Assembly (NCBI GenBank): GCA_038528385.1
Contig: JBCBET010000001.1
Location: 62,001-126,000 of the forward strand
Reading direction: 5' to 3'
Length of the DNA: 64,000 bases
Source: Shimia_B sp038528385
GTDB lineage: Bacteria > Pseudomonadota > Alphaproteobacteria > Rhodobacterales > Rhodobacteraceae
Shown: positions 8,513 through 16,782 of the stretch, in pieces
Position numbering within the stretch: the stretch's first letter is position 1
How the letters are laid out: each line of letters begins with the position of its first letter
Notes under the pieces: model-generated
What the model was told of the DNA's origin: nothing
Database searches by the model: none
What the model saw: the letters and a program-made list of their open reading frames with translations, nothing else
Program-made: the position numbers and the translations under genes

Positions 8513-9281
8513 AGCTATGCCCTGCGCGTAGGCCCTCGCGCACCCTATGCGCCACTTCGAGGAATTCCGGCGTGTCGCGGATATCGAGGGGGCGCTCCGC
8601 GGGCAGCGGGCTTTCAATCACGTCGGTCACGCGCCCCGGCCGCGGCGACATCACCACGATCTTCGTCGAAAGATAGACCGCCTCCGGGATCGAATGGGTG
8701 ACGAAGCCAATTGTCTTCTCCGTCTTCGCCCAAAGCGCGAGCAGCTGCTCGTTCAGGTGATCGCGTACGATCTCGTCGAGCGCCCCAAAAGGCTCGTCCA
8801 TCAAGAGGATATCGGCGTCGAAGGCGAGCGCGCGCGCGATGGAGGCGCGCTGCTGCATCCCGCCGGAGAGCTGCCAAGGGTATTTCTTCTCGAACCCGGC
8901 AAGATCAACGAGGTCCAGCGTCTTCTTCACGCGCTCCGCCTGGTCTGGCTTGCTGTATCCCATGATCTCCAGCGGCAGCCGGATGTTGCCCCCGATCGTG
9001 CGCCACGGGTAGAGCCCCGCCGCCTGGAACACATAGCCATAGGCGCGCGCCAGACGCGCCTCCTCGGGGCTGACGCCGTTGACAGTGATACTGCCGCCGG
9101 TGGGATGCTCGAGGTCCGCGATGACGCGTAGGAAGGTGGTCTTGCCGCAGCCCGACGGCCCGATGAAGCTCACGAACTCGCCCTTGCCGATATCGAGTGA
9201 GACGTCGCTGAGCGCATGAACGGGGCCGTCATTCGTCTCGAAGGTCAGCGACAGGTCCTGCGCGGAGATCACGGCGCTCAT
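8505..9281 (-). CDS. ABC transporter ATP-binding protein
   Basis: ATPase of the importer, 258 aa. Walker A GPSGCGKT (about 41-48), the signature LSGGMQQR, Walker B LLMDEPFGALD and the H-loop VTHS are intact. It overlaps the DapA-like gene by ATGA (9278-9281). With the two permeases and the binding protein it completes the transporter at the distal end of the operon. Confidence 0.92.
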   Translation of the reverse strand: MSAVISAQDLSLTFETNDGPVHALSDVSLDIGKGEFVSFIGPSGCGKTTFLRVIADLEHPTGGSITVNGVSPEEARLARAYGYVFQAAGLYPWRTIGGNIRLPLEIMGYSKPDQAERVKKTLDLVDLAGFEKKYPWQLSGGMQQRASIARALAFDADILLMDEPFGALDEIVRDHLNEQLLALWAKTEKTIGFVTHSIPEAVYLSTKIVVMSPRPGRVTDVIESPLPAERPLDIRDTPEFLEVAHRVREGLRAGHSYE

Positions 9282-10153
9282 GCGGGGGCCCTCACTGCGT
9301 CGAGGGCAGCGTCAATCTCTGCCACGACAGCCGGCGCAAGCGGTTGAAGCGGGCGCGGCAGCGGCGCCCTGCCATGGCCCATGAGCTCGAGCATATGAGG
9401 CAGCACGCGCATCCCGCCATGGGCGCGGAAGAGCGCCCAGAGAGGCTCTAGAGCGCCATGGCGCGCGGCAAGCTCTGCCGTGCCGCGCGCGTTCCAGATA
9501 CCGAGGCAAAGCTCCGGCAACGCCCCCGCGATGACGGAGTACCAAGCATCGGCCCCCGCGCCGAGCGGCGCGTGGATGAGCGCGTCACCCGAATAGCCAA
9601 GCACGAAGTCGTCGGGCGTCGCGGCCCTCAGGCGCGTGATTTGCTCCTCCATTCCAGTGGCCTGCGCGGGGTTCTTCACCGCCCCTACCCGCTTGTTCCG
9701 CGCAAGGCGCACCACCAGATCCTCGGACATGGAGAAATGCGTGGTCGTGGGATTGTTGTAGAGACAAACCGGCAGACCACTCTCCGCCGTGACGTCCGCG
9801 ACGAGCGCAGCGACGTCCGCCTCGGTCAGTGGCAGGTAGGAGACGGGCGCAAGCAGCGCCGCCGCCGCCCCTGCCTTTTCTGCGGCCCGCGCATGGGCGA
9901 GGACGTCCGACGTCCTCAACGCGCCAATGCCCGCGAGGACGGGCGTGCCGCCCGAGGCCTCCACCGCCGCTGCGAGGGCCCGCGCCCGTTCGTGCGCCGT
10001 GAGATACATGTAACTGCCCGTCGAGCCGAGCACGCCGATACTGTCGACCTCCGTGGCCGCGAGACGCGCCACGAGGCGGCCGAGGTGATCGGTGTCGACC
10101 ACCCCATCGTCATCCATGGGCGTGAGCGTAAAAGCCGATAGTCCTGAGAGCAT
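9278..10153 (-). CDS. DapA-family lyase/aldolase (dihydrodipicolinate synthase-like)
   Basis: TIM-barrel class I aldolase of 291 aa. The Schiff-base lysine is K160 (VGAVKN), the conserved tyrosine is Y132 (LYNNPTTT), and the GSTGSYMYLT loop replaces the usual GTTGE, so it is unlikely to be housekeeping DapA. DapA-family members cleave or condense 2-oxo acids and aldehydes. Here it follows hydA by 10 bases. A role in handling a carbon skeleton released by ring opening is inferred from position only. Confidence 0.8.
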   Translation of the reverse strand: MLSGLSAFTLTPMDDDGVVDTDHLGRLVARLAATEVDSIGVLGSTGSYMYLTAHERARALAAAVEASGGTPVLAGIGALRTSDVLAHARAAEKAGAAAALLAPVSYLPLTEADVAALVADVTAESGLPVCLYNNPTTTHFSMSEDLVVRLARNKRVGAVKNPAQATGMEEQITRLRAATPDDFVLGYSGDALIHAPLGAGADAWYSVIAGALPELCLGIWNARGTAELAARHGALEPLWALFRAHGGMRVLPHMLELMGHGRAPLPRPLQPLAPAVVAEIDAALDAVRAPA

Positions 10154-10163
10154 GGGGCGTCCG

Positions 10164-11618
10164 TTACACCCCTGTCGCTGGGATGCCGGAGCGCTTCACG
10201 GGTGTGGGCGCGGTGAGCTCCTTCCACTGGCTCAGTGCCTTGTTCACCGTCCCGTTGGGTGGGCGCGAGACGAACTGACCGTGCCCCTCCTGCGTGCGGA
10301 TCTCGCCGTCATGGACGGCCACGTGCCCGCGGGTGAGCGTGAAGCGCGGCAGGCCCTTCACGTGATGGCCTTCGAAGACGTTGTAATCGATCGCCGATTG
10401 CTGCGTATCTGCGCCTATGGTCTTCTCCTTCTCCGGGTCCCAGACGACGAGGTCGGCATCCGCGCCGACGAGCACCGCGCCCTTTTTCGGATAGCAATTC
10501 AGGATCTTGGCGATGTTCGTTGATGTCACCGCGACGAATTCATTGGGTGTCAGGCGGCCTGTGGCCACGCCGTGGGTCCAGAGCATGGGGAGCCTGTCCT
10601 CGAGCCCGCCCGTCCCGTTGGGGATCTTGGAGAAATCGCCCACGCCCGTGCGCTTCTGCTCGGTGGTGAAGGCGCAATGGTCTGTCGCTACGACGCTCAA
10701 TGAGCCCGACATGAGGCCGGCCCAGAGGCTCTCCTGGTGCTTCTTGTTGCGGAAGGGCGGCGACATCACGCGGCGCGCGGCATGGTCCCAATCGGGGTGG
10801 AAATACTCGGATTCATCGAGCGTCAGGTGCTGGATGAGCGGCTCGCCCCAAACGCGCTTTCCGTTCTGCTTGGCGCGCCTGATCGCCTCGTGCGCCTCCT
10901 CGCAGGAGACATGCACGACATAGAGCGGCACGCCGGCCATGTCCGCGATCATGATCGCGCGGTTCGTGGCCTCGCCCTCCACCTGGGACGGCCGCGAATA
11001 GGCGTGGGCCTCGGGCCCGGTATTGCCCTCGGCGAGGAGCTTTGCCGTCATCTCCGCCACGACATCGCCGTTCTCGGCATGGACCATGGCGGTGGCGCCG
11101 AGCTCGGAGAGTCGTTGGAACGAGGAATAGAGCTCATCGTCGTTGACCATGAGCGCGCCCTTGTAGGCCAAGAAGTGCTTGAACGTATTGATCCCGCGGT
11201 CTTGGACGACGCCCTTCATGTCCTCGAAGACCTGCTCGCCCCACCATGTCACCGCCATGTGGAAGGAATAGTCGCAGTTCGCGCGGGTGGACTTGTTGTC
11301 CCAGCGCTTGAGCGCATCGAAGAGGCTCTCGCCCTGGTTCGGCAGGCAGAAATCCACGACCATCGTCGTGCCGCCCGCCAGCCCCGCCCGCGTGCCGCTT
11401 TCGAAGTCGTCGGAGCTGTAGGTCCCCATGAACGGCATCTCGAGATGCACATGGGGGTCGATCCCGCCCGGCATGACGTAGCAGCCGGTGGCGTCGAGCT
11501 CGGTGTCGCCCTTCAGGCCCGTCCCGATCTCGGTGATGATCCCGCCCTCTATCGCGACGTCGGCCTTGTAGGTGAGGTCCGCTGTGACGACGGTGCCGTT
11601 CTTGATGATGGTGGTCAT
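10164..11618 (-). CDS. hydA: dihydropyrimidinase / D-hydantoinase
   Basis: Cyclic-amidohydrolase of 484 aa that opens 5,6-dihydropyrimidines (dihydrouracil to N-carbamoyl-beta-alanine) or hydantoins. The binuclear zinc site is intact: H56 and H58 (DPHVHLE), probable carboxylated lysine K147 with substrate tyrosine Y152 five residues later (FKHFLAYKG), H180 (VHAEN), H236 (VVHVSCE) and D313 (ATDHCAF). The ribosome binding site GAGGAGGTG lies inside the end of the upstream small membrane-protein gene, which ends one base before this ATG. Its partner amidohydrolase (12439-13698) is in the same operon. Confidence 0.95.
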   Translation of the reverse strand: MTTIIKNGTVVTADLTYKADVAIEGGIITEIGTGLKGDTELDATGCYVMPGGIDPHVHLEMPFMGTYSSDDFESGTRAGLAGGTTMVVDFCLPNQGESLFDALKRWDNKSTRANCDYSFHMAVTWWGEQVFEDMKGVVQDRGINTFKHFLAYKGALMVNDDELYSSFQRLSELGATAMVHAENGDVVAEMTAKLLAEGNTGPEAHAYSRPSQVEGEATNRAIMIADMAGVPLYVVHVSCEEAHEAIRRAKQNGKRVWGEPLIQHLTLDESEYFHPDWDHAARRVMSPPFRNKKHQESLWAGLMSGSLSVVATDHCAFTTEQKRTGVGDFSKIPNGTGGLEDRLPMLWTHGVATGRLTPNEFVAVTSTNIAKILNCYPKKGAVLVGADADLVVWDPEKEKTIGADTQQSAIDYNVFEGHHVKGLPRFTLTRGHVAVHDGEIRTQEGHGQFVSRPPNGTVNKALSQWKELTAPTPVKRSGIPATGV

Positions 11619-12023
11619 TTACACCTCCTCGCGTGTTTTCTCGATGAAGCCTCTCAGAACCCAACTCAGCGCGAAGCCAAGTGCCAGGAGGACGACTGGC
11701 GGCACCATGGCAAATAAAGCGAACTGGCCGAGCGCATCTGAGTTCACGCCTATTTTCGCTTCCACTTGGGCTAGCTGCGCAAGCATTAGTATTTCAGCGC
11801 GCCTCTCATCGTCCGTCCGTTCCGCGTCACTTGCTGCCTGAGCCCTCTCCTGTTGCGCGATCTGTAAGGAGAGATCAGACTGTAGGTCCATCAGTGTTTT
11901 TCGGTCCCCGAAAGTATCGAAGAGCTCGAACATCAGGGCGAGTGAACCAATCCAAAGGATTGATAAAACTACCCAAAGTCGAAAGAAGCCTCGGCTCCAC
12001 GTCCAGTTTCGACGAGGGCTCAA
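11619..12023 (-). CDS. small two-span membrane protein, unknown function
   Basis: 134 aa with two membrane segments (about residues 13-34 and 101-124) separated by a charged, alanine- and glutamate-rich stretch (45-92) likely to be helical or coiled coil. The start is a TTG at 12023 that overlaps the stop of the hyuC fragment as TTGA, and the stop abuts the hydA ATG. It is therefore translated as part of the operon. I do not recognise the family. Position suggests a link to uptake or to membrane placement of the pathway, but nothing in the sequence proves it. Confidence 0.6.
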   Translation of the reverse strand: MSPRRNWTWSRGFFRLWVVLSILWIGSLALMFELFDTFGDRKTLMDLQSDLSLQIAQQERAQAASDAERTDDERRAEILMLAQLAQVEAKIGVNSDALGQFALFAMVPPVVLLALGFALSWVLRGFIEKTREEV

Positions 12024-12187
12024 TCCACGATCTCCGCCGTGTTCAGCACGGCGTGGAAGAGTACATCCGCGCCCGCCCGCGCACAGTCCTTGGTGATCTC
12101 TTCGGCCTCGTTGTGGCTGAGCCCGTCCACGCAGGGGGTAATTTTCATTGCCGTCGAGGTATCTGCGGTCTTCCAGCCGGCGACTTG
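12020..12187 (-). pseudogene. 3'-end fragment of a second hyuC-like amidohydrolase gene
   Basis: This stretch encodes the last 50 or so residues of an M20 amidohydrolase like the intact gene at 12439-13698. The final 38 residues match at 31 positions (both contain PCVDGLSHNEAEEITK and end TAEIV plus an acidic residue). The DNA similarity extends to about 12187, directly against the stop of the coiled-coil gene. No start codon, zinc site or dimerisation domain remains. It ends with a TGA that overlaps the TTG of the membrane-protein gene, which was probably the original arrangement for the complete gene. Confidence 0.85.
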
Positions 12188-12188
12188 G

Positions 12189-12395
12189 TTAAGCCTCGGC
12201 CAGCCCCATCCGCTTTTCAATGCGCGTGATGCGGTCATCCATACGATCGACGCGGTTCGAAAGGTTGGCGTATTGCATCTCCAACGTGCCAAGGCGCTCA
12301 CGAATTTCGCGAAGCTCGTCACCATGGCGCGAGAGCGTGGACTGGATATCCTTGAGGTGCTCCAGCAGAAGCTCATTGGTGACATTGTTGGCCAT
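12189..12395 (-). CDS. short coiled-coil protein, unknown function
   Basis: 68 aa, almost entirely heptad-like helix (MANNVTNELLLEHLKDIQ at the start, NRVDRMDDRITRIEKRM near the end). A GGAGGC ribosome binding site lies 6 bases before the ATG at 12395. The gene sits between intact hyuC and the hyuC 3' fragment, so it looks inserted or brought in by recombination. No catalytic motif. Function unknown. Confidence 0.7.
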   Translation of the reverse strand: MANNVTNELLLEHLKDIQSTLSRHGDELREIRERLGTLEMQYANLSNRVDRMDDRITRIEKRMGLAEA

Positions 12396-12438
12396 GGGCT
12401 GCCTCCATCCTTCAGTGACGGGTATATCGCTGGCGCTG

Positions 12439-13698
12439 TCACTCCACAATCTCCGCCGTCTCGAGCACCGCGTGCAGCAGCACATCCGTCCCCGCTTGTG
12501 CCCATTCCTTGGTGATCTCCTCTGCCTCGTTGTGGCTGAGCCCATCCACGCAGGGGCACATGATCATCGCCGTCGGCGCCACGTCGTTGATCCAGCACGC
12601 GTCGTGGCCCGCGCCGCTCACGATATCCATGTGAGAATATCCCATGTCTTCAGCGGCTTGGCGCACGGCCTTCACGCAGTCTTCATCAAAGGCGGGCGGG
12701 TCGAATTGGCCGACAATCTCGCATTCGAACGACGTCCCGATCTCCTCGCAGAGCTTCGGAGCGCGCTCCATGAACTCGGCGACCATGGCGTTTAGCTTGT
12801 CGAGGAGATGCGTGCGCATGTCGACGGTGAAGACGACCTTGCCCGGGATGATGTTGCGGGAGTTGGGGTAGACGTCGATATGCCCGATCGCGCCCACGGC
12901 GTTCGGCTGGTTCTTCATGGCGATCTCGTGGACGAGCTCGGTCACGAGCGCCAGCCCGCGGCCCGCATTCTTGCGCATGGACATCGGCGTGGAGCCGGTA
13001 TGGCTCTCCTTCCCCGTCACCGTGCATTCGATCCAGCGCAGGCCCTGACCGTGGGTGACGACGCCGATATCGACGCCCTCGGCCTCGAGGATTGGCCCCT
13101 GCTCGATATGGAGCTCGAACATGGCGTGCATCTTGCGTGCGCCGACCTCTTCGTCGCCCACCCAACCGATGCGCTTGAGCTCGTCGCCGAAGACGCGTCC
13201 CTCTGCATCCTTGCGGGAATAGGCGAAGTCCTGGCTGTGCTTACCCGCGAAGACGCCGGAGGAGAGCATGGCGGGGGCAAAGCGCGTCCCCTCCTCGTTC
13301 GTCCAGTTGGTGAGCACGATGGGATGCTTGGTCTTCACGCCCAGATCGTTGAGCGTGCGGATCGCCTCGAGCCCGCCGAGGACGCCAAGCACGCCGTCAT
13401 ACTTCCCGCCCGTGGGCTGGGTATCGAGGTGCGAGCCCATATAGACAGGAAGCGCGTCCGCGTCCTCGCCCGCCCGCGTGGCGAACATGTTGCCCATCGT
13501 GTCGACGCCCATCGTCATCCCCGCCTCTTCGCACCACGTCTGAAAAAGCGCGCGGCCCTCCGCATCGGCATCGGTCAGCGTCTGGCGGTTGTTGCCGCCC
13601 GCCACGCCGGGCCCGATCTTGGCCATCTCCATGAGACTGTCCCAGAGCCTGTCGGGGTCGATGCGGAGGTTCTTGCCGATGGGTGATTGCGTGTTCAT
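12439..13698 (-). CDS. hyuC: Zn-dependent N-carbamoyl-amino-acid / beta-ureidopropionase hydrolase
   Basis: M20-family amidohydrolase of 419 aa that removes the carbamoyl group from the ring-opened product, giving an amino acid, CO2 and ammonia. Metal ligands are recognisable: H90 (GSHLDTQ), D101 (KYDGVLG), the glutamates of NEEGTRF (135-136) and H197 (ELHIEQG). The C terminus carries the conserved CPCVDGLSHNEAEE stretch. It overlaps the TetR gene by ATGA (13695-13698). It could act as PydC on N-carbamoyl-beta-alanine or as an L-carbamoylase on hydantoin products; sequence alone does not decide. Confidence 0.92.
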   Translation of the reverse strand: MNTQSPIGKNLRIDPDRLWDSLMEMAKIGPGVAGGNNRQTLTDADAEGRALFQTWCEEAGMTMGVDTMGNMFATRAGEDADALPVYMGSHLDTQPTGGKYDGVLGVLGGLEAIRTLNDLGVKTKHPIVLTNWTNEEGTRFAPAMLSSGVFAGKHSQDFAYSRKDAEGRVFGDELKRIGWVGDEEVGARKMHAMFELHIEQGPILEAEGVDIGVVTHGQGLRWIECTVTGKESHTGSTPMSMRKNAGRGLALVTELVHEIAMKNQPNAVGAIGHIDVYPNSRNIIPGKVVFTVDMRTHLLDKLNAMVAEFMERAPKLCEEIGTSFECEIVGQFDPPAFDEDCVKAVRQAAEDMGYSHMDIVSGAGHDACWINDVAPTAMIMCPCVDGLSHNEAEEITKEWAQAGTDVLLHAVLETAEIVE

Positions 13699-14333
13699 GG
13701 CGTTGTCTCCTCTGGCATGAGCAGATTGCGGTACATGGGAATGAGGAAGTCCTCGGCATCCGCGTAGAGCGAGGGCATCTTCTGCGGGCTCAGCCCCGCG
13801 ATCTGCGCTTCGAAATCGGCGTAGTGCTGCGTGGTGGCCCAGATAGAATACATCAGATGATAGGGGTCGCGACGGGCGAGGCGACCGGCGGCCATCCAGC
13901 GTTCCATGAGCGCGATCTTTGCATGAAAGACCTCGTTCAATGGGTCGAAGATCGCATCAGAGGCCGTTGGGATGCCTTGCAAAATCTCGCCTGCGAACAG
14001 CCGACTTTCCCGGGGAAACTTCCGCGACATCTCCAGCTTACGCGAGATGTAGGCACAGATCTCGTCCACCGGGTCGTCGGTATCGCTCAGCATCTGGAGC
14101 GGCCCGAGCCAGAGCGACATGGTCCGCCGCAGGAGCGCCTTGTAGAGCGCGTCCTTGTCGCTGAAGTAGTAGAGGAGCGCGGGCGTGGACATCCCCGCCG
14201 CCTCCGCCACCTGGTTGATCGAGGCCCCTCGGAACCCGTGGGCCGAAAACACGTGGAGCGCGGCGGCGATGATTTCCTCGGTCCGCTCGCGCTGGATGCG
14301 CGTGACTTTCTTGGGGGGCGACGCTTCGTTCAT
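13695..14333 (-). CDS. TetR-family regulator, RutR-like
   Basis: 212 aa with an N-terminal helix-turn-helix (residues about 15-65: SINQVAEAAGMSTPALLYYF). The ligand domain carries YSIWATTQHYADFEAQI, the region typical of RutR-type C-terminal domains; RutR senses uracil and thymine in E. coli. It lies in the middle of the operon with ATGA overlaps on both sides, so it is probably autoregulated. A possible operator lies upstream of cofG at 20777-20797. Confidence 0.88.
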   Translation of the reverse strand: MNEASPPKKVTRIQRERTEEIIAAALHVFSAHGFRGASINQVAEAAGMSTPALLYYFSDKDALYKALLRRTMSLWLGPLQMLSDTDDPVDEICAYISRKLEMSRKFPRESRLFAGEILQGIPTASDAIFDPLNEVFHAKIALMERWMAAGRLARRDPYHLMYSIWATTQHYADFEAQIAGLSPQKMPSLYADAEDFLIPMYRNLLMPEETTP

Positions 14334-15331
14334 GCAAAGGCCGGGATGACGGTCTTGCCGTATTCGGCGATGATGTTCTCCTCGTCGCCGTTATCGAGGT
14401 AGATGTTGAACTGCGTGACGCCCACGCTCTCCAGCGTCTTGATCTTGGCGATGTGGTCGTCGGGCGTGCCGAGCACGGCGAAGCCGTCGATGATGTCGTC
14501 GGTGATGAAATCGAGATAGGGGTTATCGGACTGCCCGTGCTTGGAGTAGTCGTAGCCTTTGCGGTCCTTGACATAGGCGGTGAGCGAGGCCGGGATGTCC
14601 TCCCGGTCGGTCCCGTATTTCTCGACGATATCGGCCACGTGGTTGCCGACCATGGCCGGGAACCAGCGCGTGGCCTCGCGGCAGGCCTCCATGTCGCCGA
14701 AATAGGCGGGGGCGGCGGACATGATCTTGTAGTCCGACATGTCGCGCCCGTGCTTCTTGCCCGCCTCCACGGCCTGGTCGCCCAGCCATTTGCAGATGGC
14801 GGGCTCCGCGATCTGGAGAATGAGGCCGTCGCCCATCCGCCCCGCGCTGTCGAGGGCCTTGGGCCCGTAGGCCGCCACCCAGACAGGCAGCTCGTAGCCC
14901 GTGGCCCAGGGGAACTGGATCGGGTTCGGCACGTCGCCGTATTGCCGCTCCTCGCCGCGCACGAGGCCTTTTACCACGTCGATGAACTCGTCCATCTTCG
15001 CGAGGAGCGCGGGTTTGCGCCCCATGACGCGCACGGCGCTGTCGCCGCGGCCCACACCGATGTCGAAGCGGCCCCCCGATTGCAGGGCGAGGCTGCCGAA
15101 GAGCGAAGCCGCGTGGGACCATTCCCGCGTGTTCGGGTTCGTCACGCAGGGGCCGAAGCGCATGGTCTTCGTGTGCTCCATGCACATGGCCATGGCCGGG
15201 AAGCTTTCACGCCAGAGAATGTGGCTGTCGTAGAACCAGCAATAGGTGAAGCCCGCCTCCTCGGCCTGTGCCACCAGCTTGCGCGCGCGGTCCGGCTCCA
15301 TGAAGCCTTTGAATGTGATGCCGAATTCCAT
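14330..15331 (-). CDS. luciferase-like (LLM) F420-type oxidoreductase
   Basis: 333 aa TIM-barrel oxidoreductase. It begins MEFGITFKGFMEPDRAR and has the DSHILWRE, GPCVTNPNTREWSHAAS and GRFDIGVGRGDSA segments of the bacterial LLM subfamily annotated as F420-dependent (the CPS_4043-like group, to my recollection). It is the only obvious redox enzyme in the operon and lies between npdG and the catabolic genes. Its likely role is an F420H2- or F420-linked step on the pyrimidine-like substrate. Use of FMN instead of F420 is possible, but the adjacent cofactor genes argue for F420. Confidence 0.85.
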   Translation of the reverse strand: MEFGITFKGFMEPDRARKLVAQAEEAGFTYCWFYDSHILWRESFPAMAMCMEHTKTMRFGPCVTNPNTREWSHAASLFGSLALQSGGRFDIGVGRGDSAVRVMGRKPALLAKMDEFIDVVKGLVRGEERQYGDVPNPIQFPWATGYELPVWVAAYGPKALDSAGRMGDGLILQIAEPAICKWLGDQAVEAGKKHGRDMSDYKIMSAAPAYFGDMEACREATRWFPAMVGNHVADIVEKYGTDREDIPASLTAYVKDRKGYDYSKHGQSDNPYLDFITDDIIDGFAVLGTPDDHIAKIKTLESVGVTQFNIYLDNGDEENIIAEYGKTVIPAFA

Positions 15332-15355
15332 GGGTGCGCTCCTTTACGTGCCTGC

Positions 15356-16021
15356 TTATGTCCCGGGTGCCCAGATGCGGATGCCGGCATGGGAGAACGG
15401 CACCTGCTTGGAGATGTTGATGCGGATGAGGATGGGTGTGATCGCCTCGATGCAGCGCGCGGCCTCCGCGTCGCCGGCATTGTAGGCGGTGACGCCGAGC
15501 GTCTCGCAGAGCGCCATGACCTTCTTTCTTGGCTCGAGCCCGTTGCCGCAGACGAGGACATCACAATTGATGGTGGCGTCGAGGTCATTGAGCGTGTGGG
15601 CCGAGACGTTGTGCAGCGCGCCCATGACCGGGATGTCCGGGCCGAGGATCGCCTGCGCGGCCTCGGTGGCGGAGCCCTCGGGCGGCATGTCGACCTTTTT
15701 CGGGTCGCCGTCCTTCAGGGGCACCACGATGTCGACGAGGATCTTGCCCGCGAGTTTGTCCTTGAGCGCCATGAGCGTCCCGTTGTGGCCGGCCCACGGC
15801 ACGGCGAGGATGACCATCTCGTCCGCAGCGGCCACGGCCTCCTCGTTGCCCATGCCCGTGATCTCTGCCGCACCCGGCACCTTGGCGGCGAGGTCCGAGG
15901 CGGTCTCGGCGGCGCGCGTGGCATCCCGCGAGCCCAGCACCACCGGCACGCCTGCCTTGGCAAAGCGTAGCGCGAGCCCCTTCCCCTGCGGCCCGGTGCC
16001 GCCGAGTATGGCAATCGTCAT
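15356..16021 (-). CDS. npdG: F420:NADP(H) oxidoreductase
   Basis: 221 aa Rossmann protein that exchanges hydride between NADP(H) and F420. The nucleotide loop AILGGTGPQGKGLALRFA (residues 4-20) and the NADP-specific GSRDATRA after the second strand match archaeal Fno and bacterial NpdG. It overlaps cofE by ATGA (16018-16021). In this context it would supply F420H2 to the adjacent luciferase-like enzyme using NADPH, or reoxidise it. Confidence 0.9.
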   Translation of the reverse strand: MTIAILGGTGPQGKGLALRFAKAGVPVVLGSRDATRAAETASDLAAKVPGAAEITGMGNEEAVAAADEMVILAVPWAGHNGTLMALKDKLAGKILVDIVVPLKDGDPKKVDMPPEGSATEAAQAILGPDIPVMGALHNVSAHTLNDLDATINCDVLVCGNGLEPRKKVMALCETLGVTAYNAGDAEAARCIEAITPILIRINISKQVPFSHAGIRIWAPGT

Positions 16022-16782
16022 CGAAAAACGTCCTCCGTCTGGGCGCGCAGGATGTCGCGCGCGCTCGTGATGTCCTTGCGCGGCCAGTGGAGGCCCCGGA
16101 GCCGCACCACGGGCGTCTTCGCCGCCTTGGCGACGACGAGGCCCGAGGCCGCCGCGATCTCGTCGCTGAGCGCGGGCTCCGTCACCCGGAGCGCCCGGCC
16201 CCAGGCATCCACGCCGCCGATGTCGGATGTCGTGGCGGGCACGCGGTGAAGGCCTATGGCCACGTTCACCTGCCCCACGCGCCAGGGCCGCCCGAACGTG
16301 TCGGTGATCACGACGCCGATCTCCACGCCGAACCGGTCCTCCAGAGCCGTGCCGATGCGCCGTGCGCTGGCATCCGGATCATCGGGGAGCGTGATGACGG
16401 TGCCGTCGCGCGCATTCGATTCGTCCACCGCCGCATTGGCGGAGATGAAGCCCAGCTTGTGCTCGGCGATGATCGTCCCCTCGTCCTGCTCGGGCCGTTT
16501 CCAGGCGCGCACGACGCGGGTCGACTGGGCGAGCACCACCTCGACCTTCGCGGGGTTCTTCGCAAGCTCCGTGGCGAGCTCCCGCGCCTTGGGTGACGGC
16601 GCCACGGTGGCGAGTTCGATGACGTTACCCTCCGCCTTCGAGACGACCTTGTGCGCGATGGCGAGGACATCGCCCTCTTCGAGCCCGCCATGGGCCGCTA
16701 GCGCCTCGCAGAGCATGGCAGGCAGATCATCGCCCGGCTCGATATCGGGCAGACCGGGGATGGCCGCGATTTCGACGGTCAA
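16018..16782 (-). CDS. cofE: coenzyme F420-0:L-glutamate ligase
   Basis: 254 aa single-domain CofE, adding the gamma-linked glutamate tail to F420-0 using GTP. Family motifs include LAIAHKVVSKAEGNVIEL near the N terminus and TDTFGRPWRVGQVNVAIG in the second half. There is no C-terminal nitroreductase-like extension of the mycobacterial FbiB type. The start is a TTG at 16782 overlapping the cofC stop as TTGA, an arrangement also seen at 12020-12023. Confidence 0.92.
   Translation of the reverse strand: MTVEIAAIPGLPDIEPGDDLPAMLCEALAAHGGLEEGDVLAIAHKVVSKAEGNVIELATVAPSPKARELATELAKNPAKVEVVLAQSTRVVRAWKRPEQDEGTIIAEHKLGFISANAAVDESNARDGTVITLPDDPDASARRIGTALEDRFGVEIGVVITDTFGRPWRVGQVNVAIGLHRVPATTSDIGGVDAWGRALRVTEPALSDEIAAASGLVVAKAAKTPVVRLRGLHWPRKDITSARDILRAQTEDVFR

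Noticed and set aside
12020..12598. 192-residue open frame spanning the hyuC end, the coiled-coil gene and the hyuC fragment
   Set aside because: Only the last 50 or so codons are hyuC-like; the rest is out-of-frame translation of the coiled-coil gene and the hyuC 3' end.
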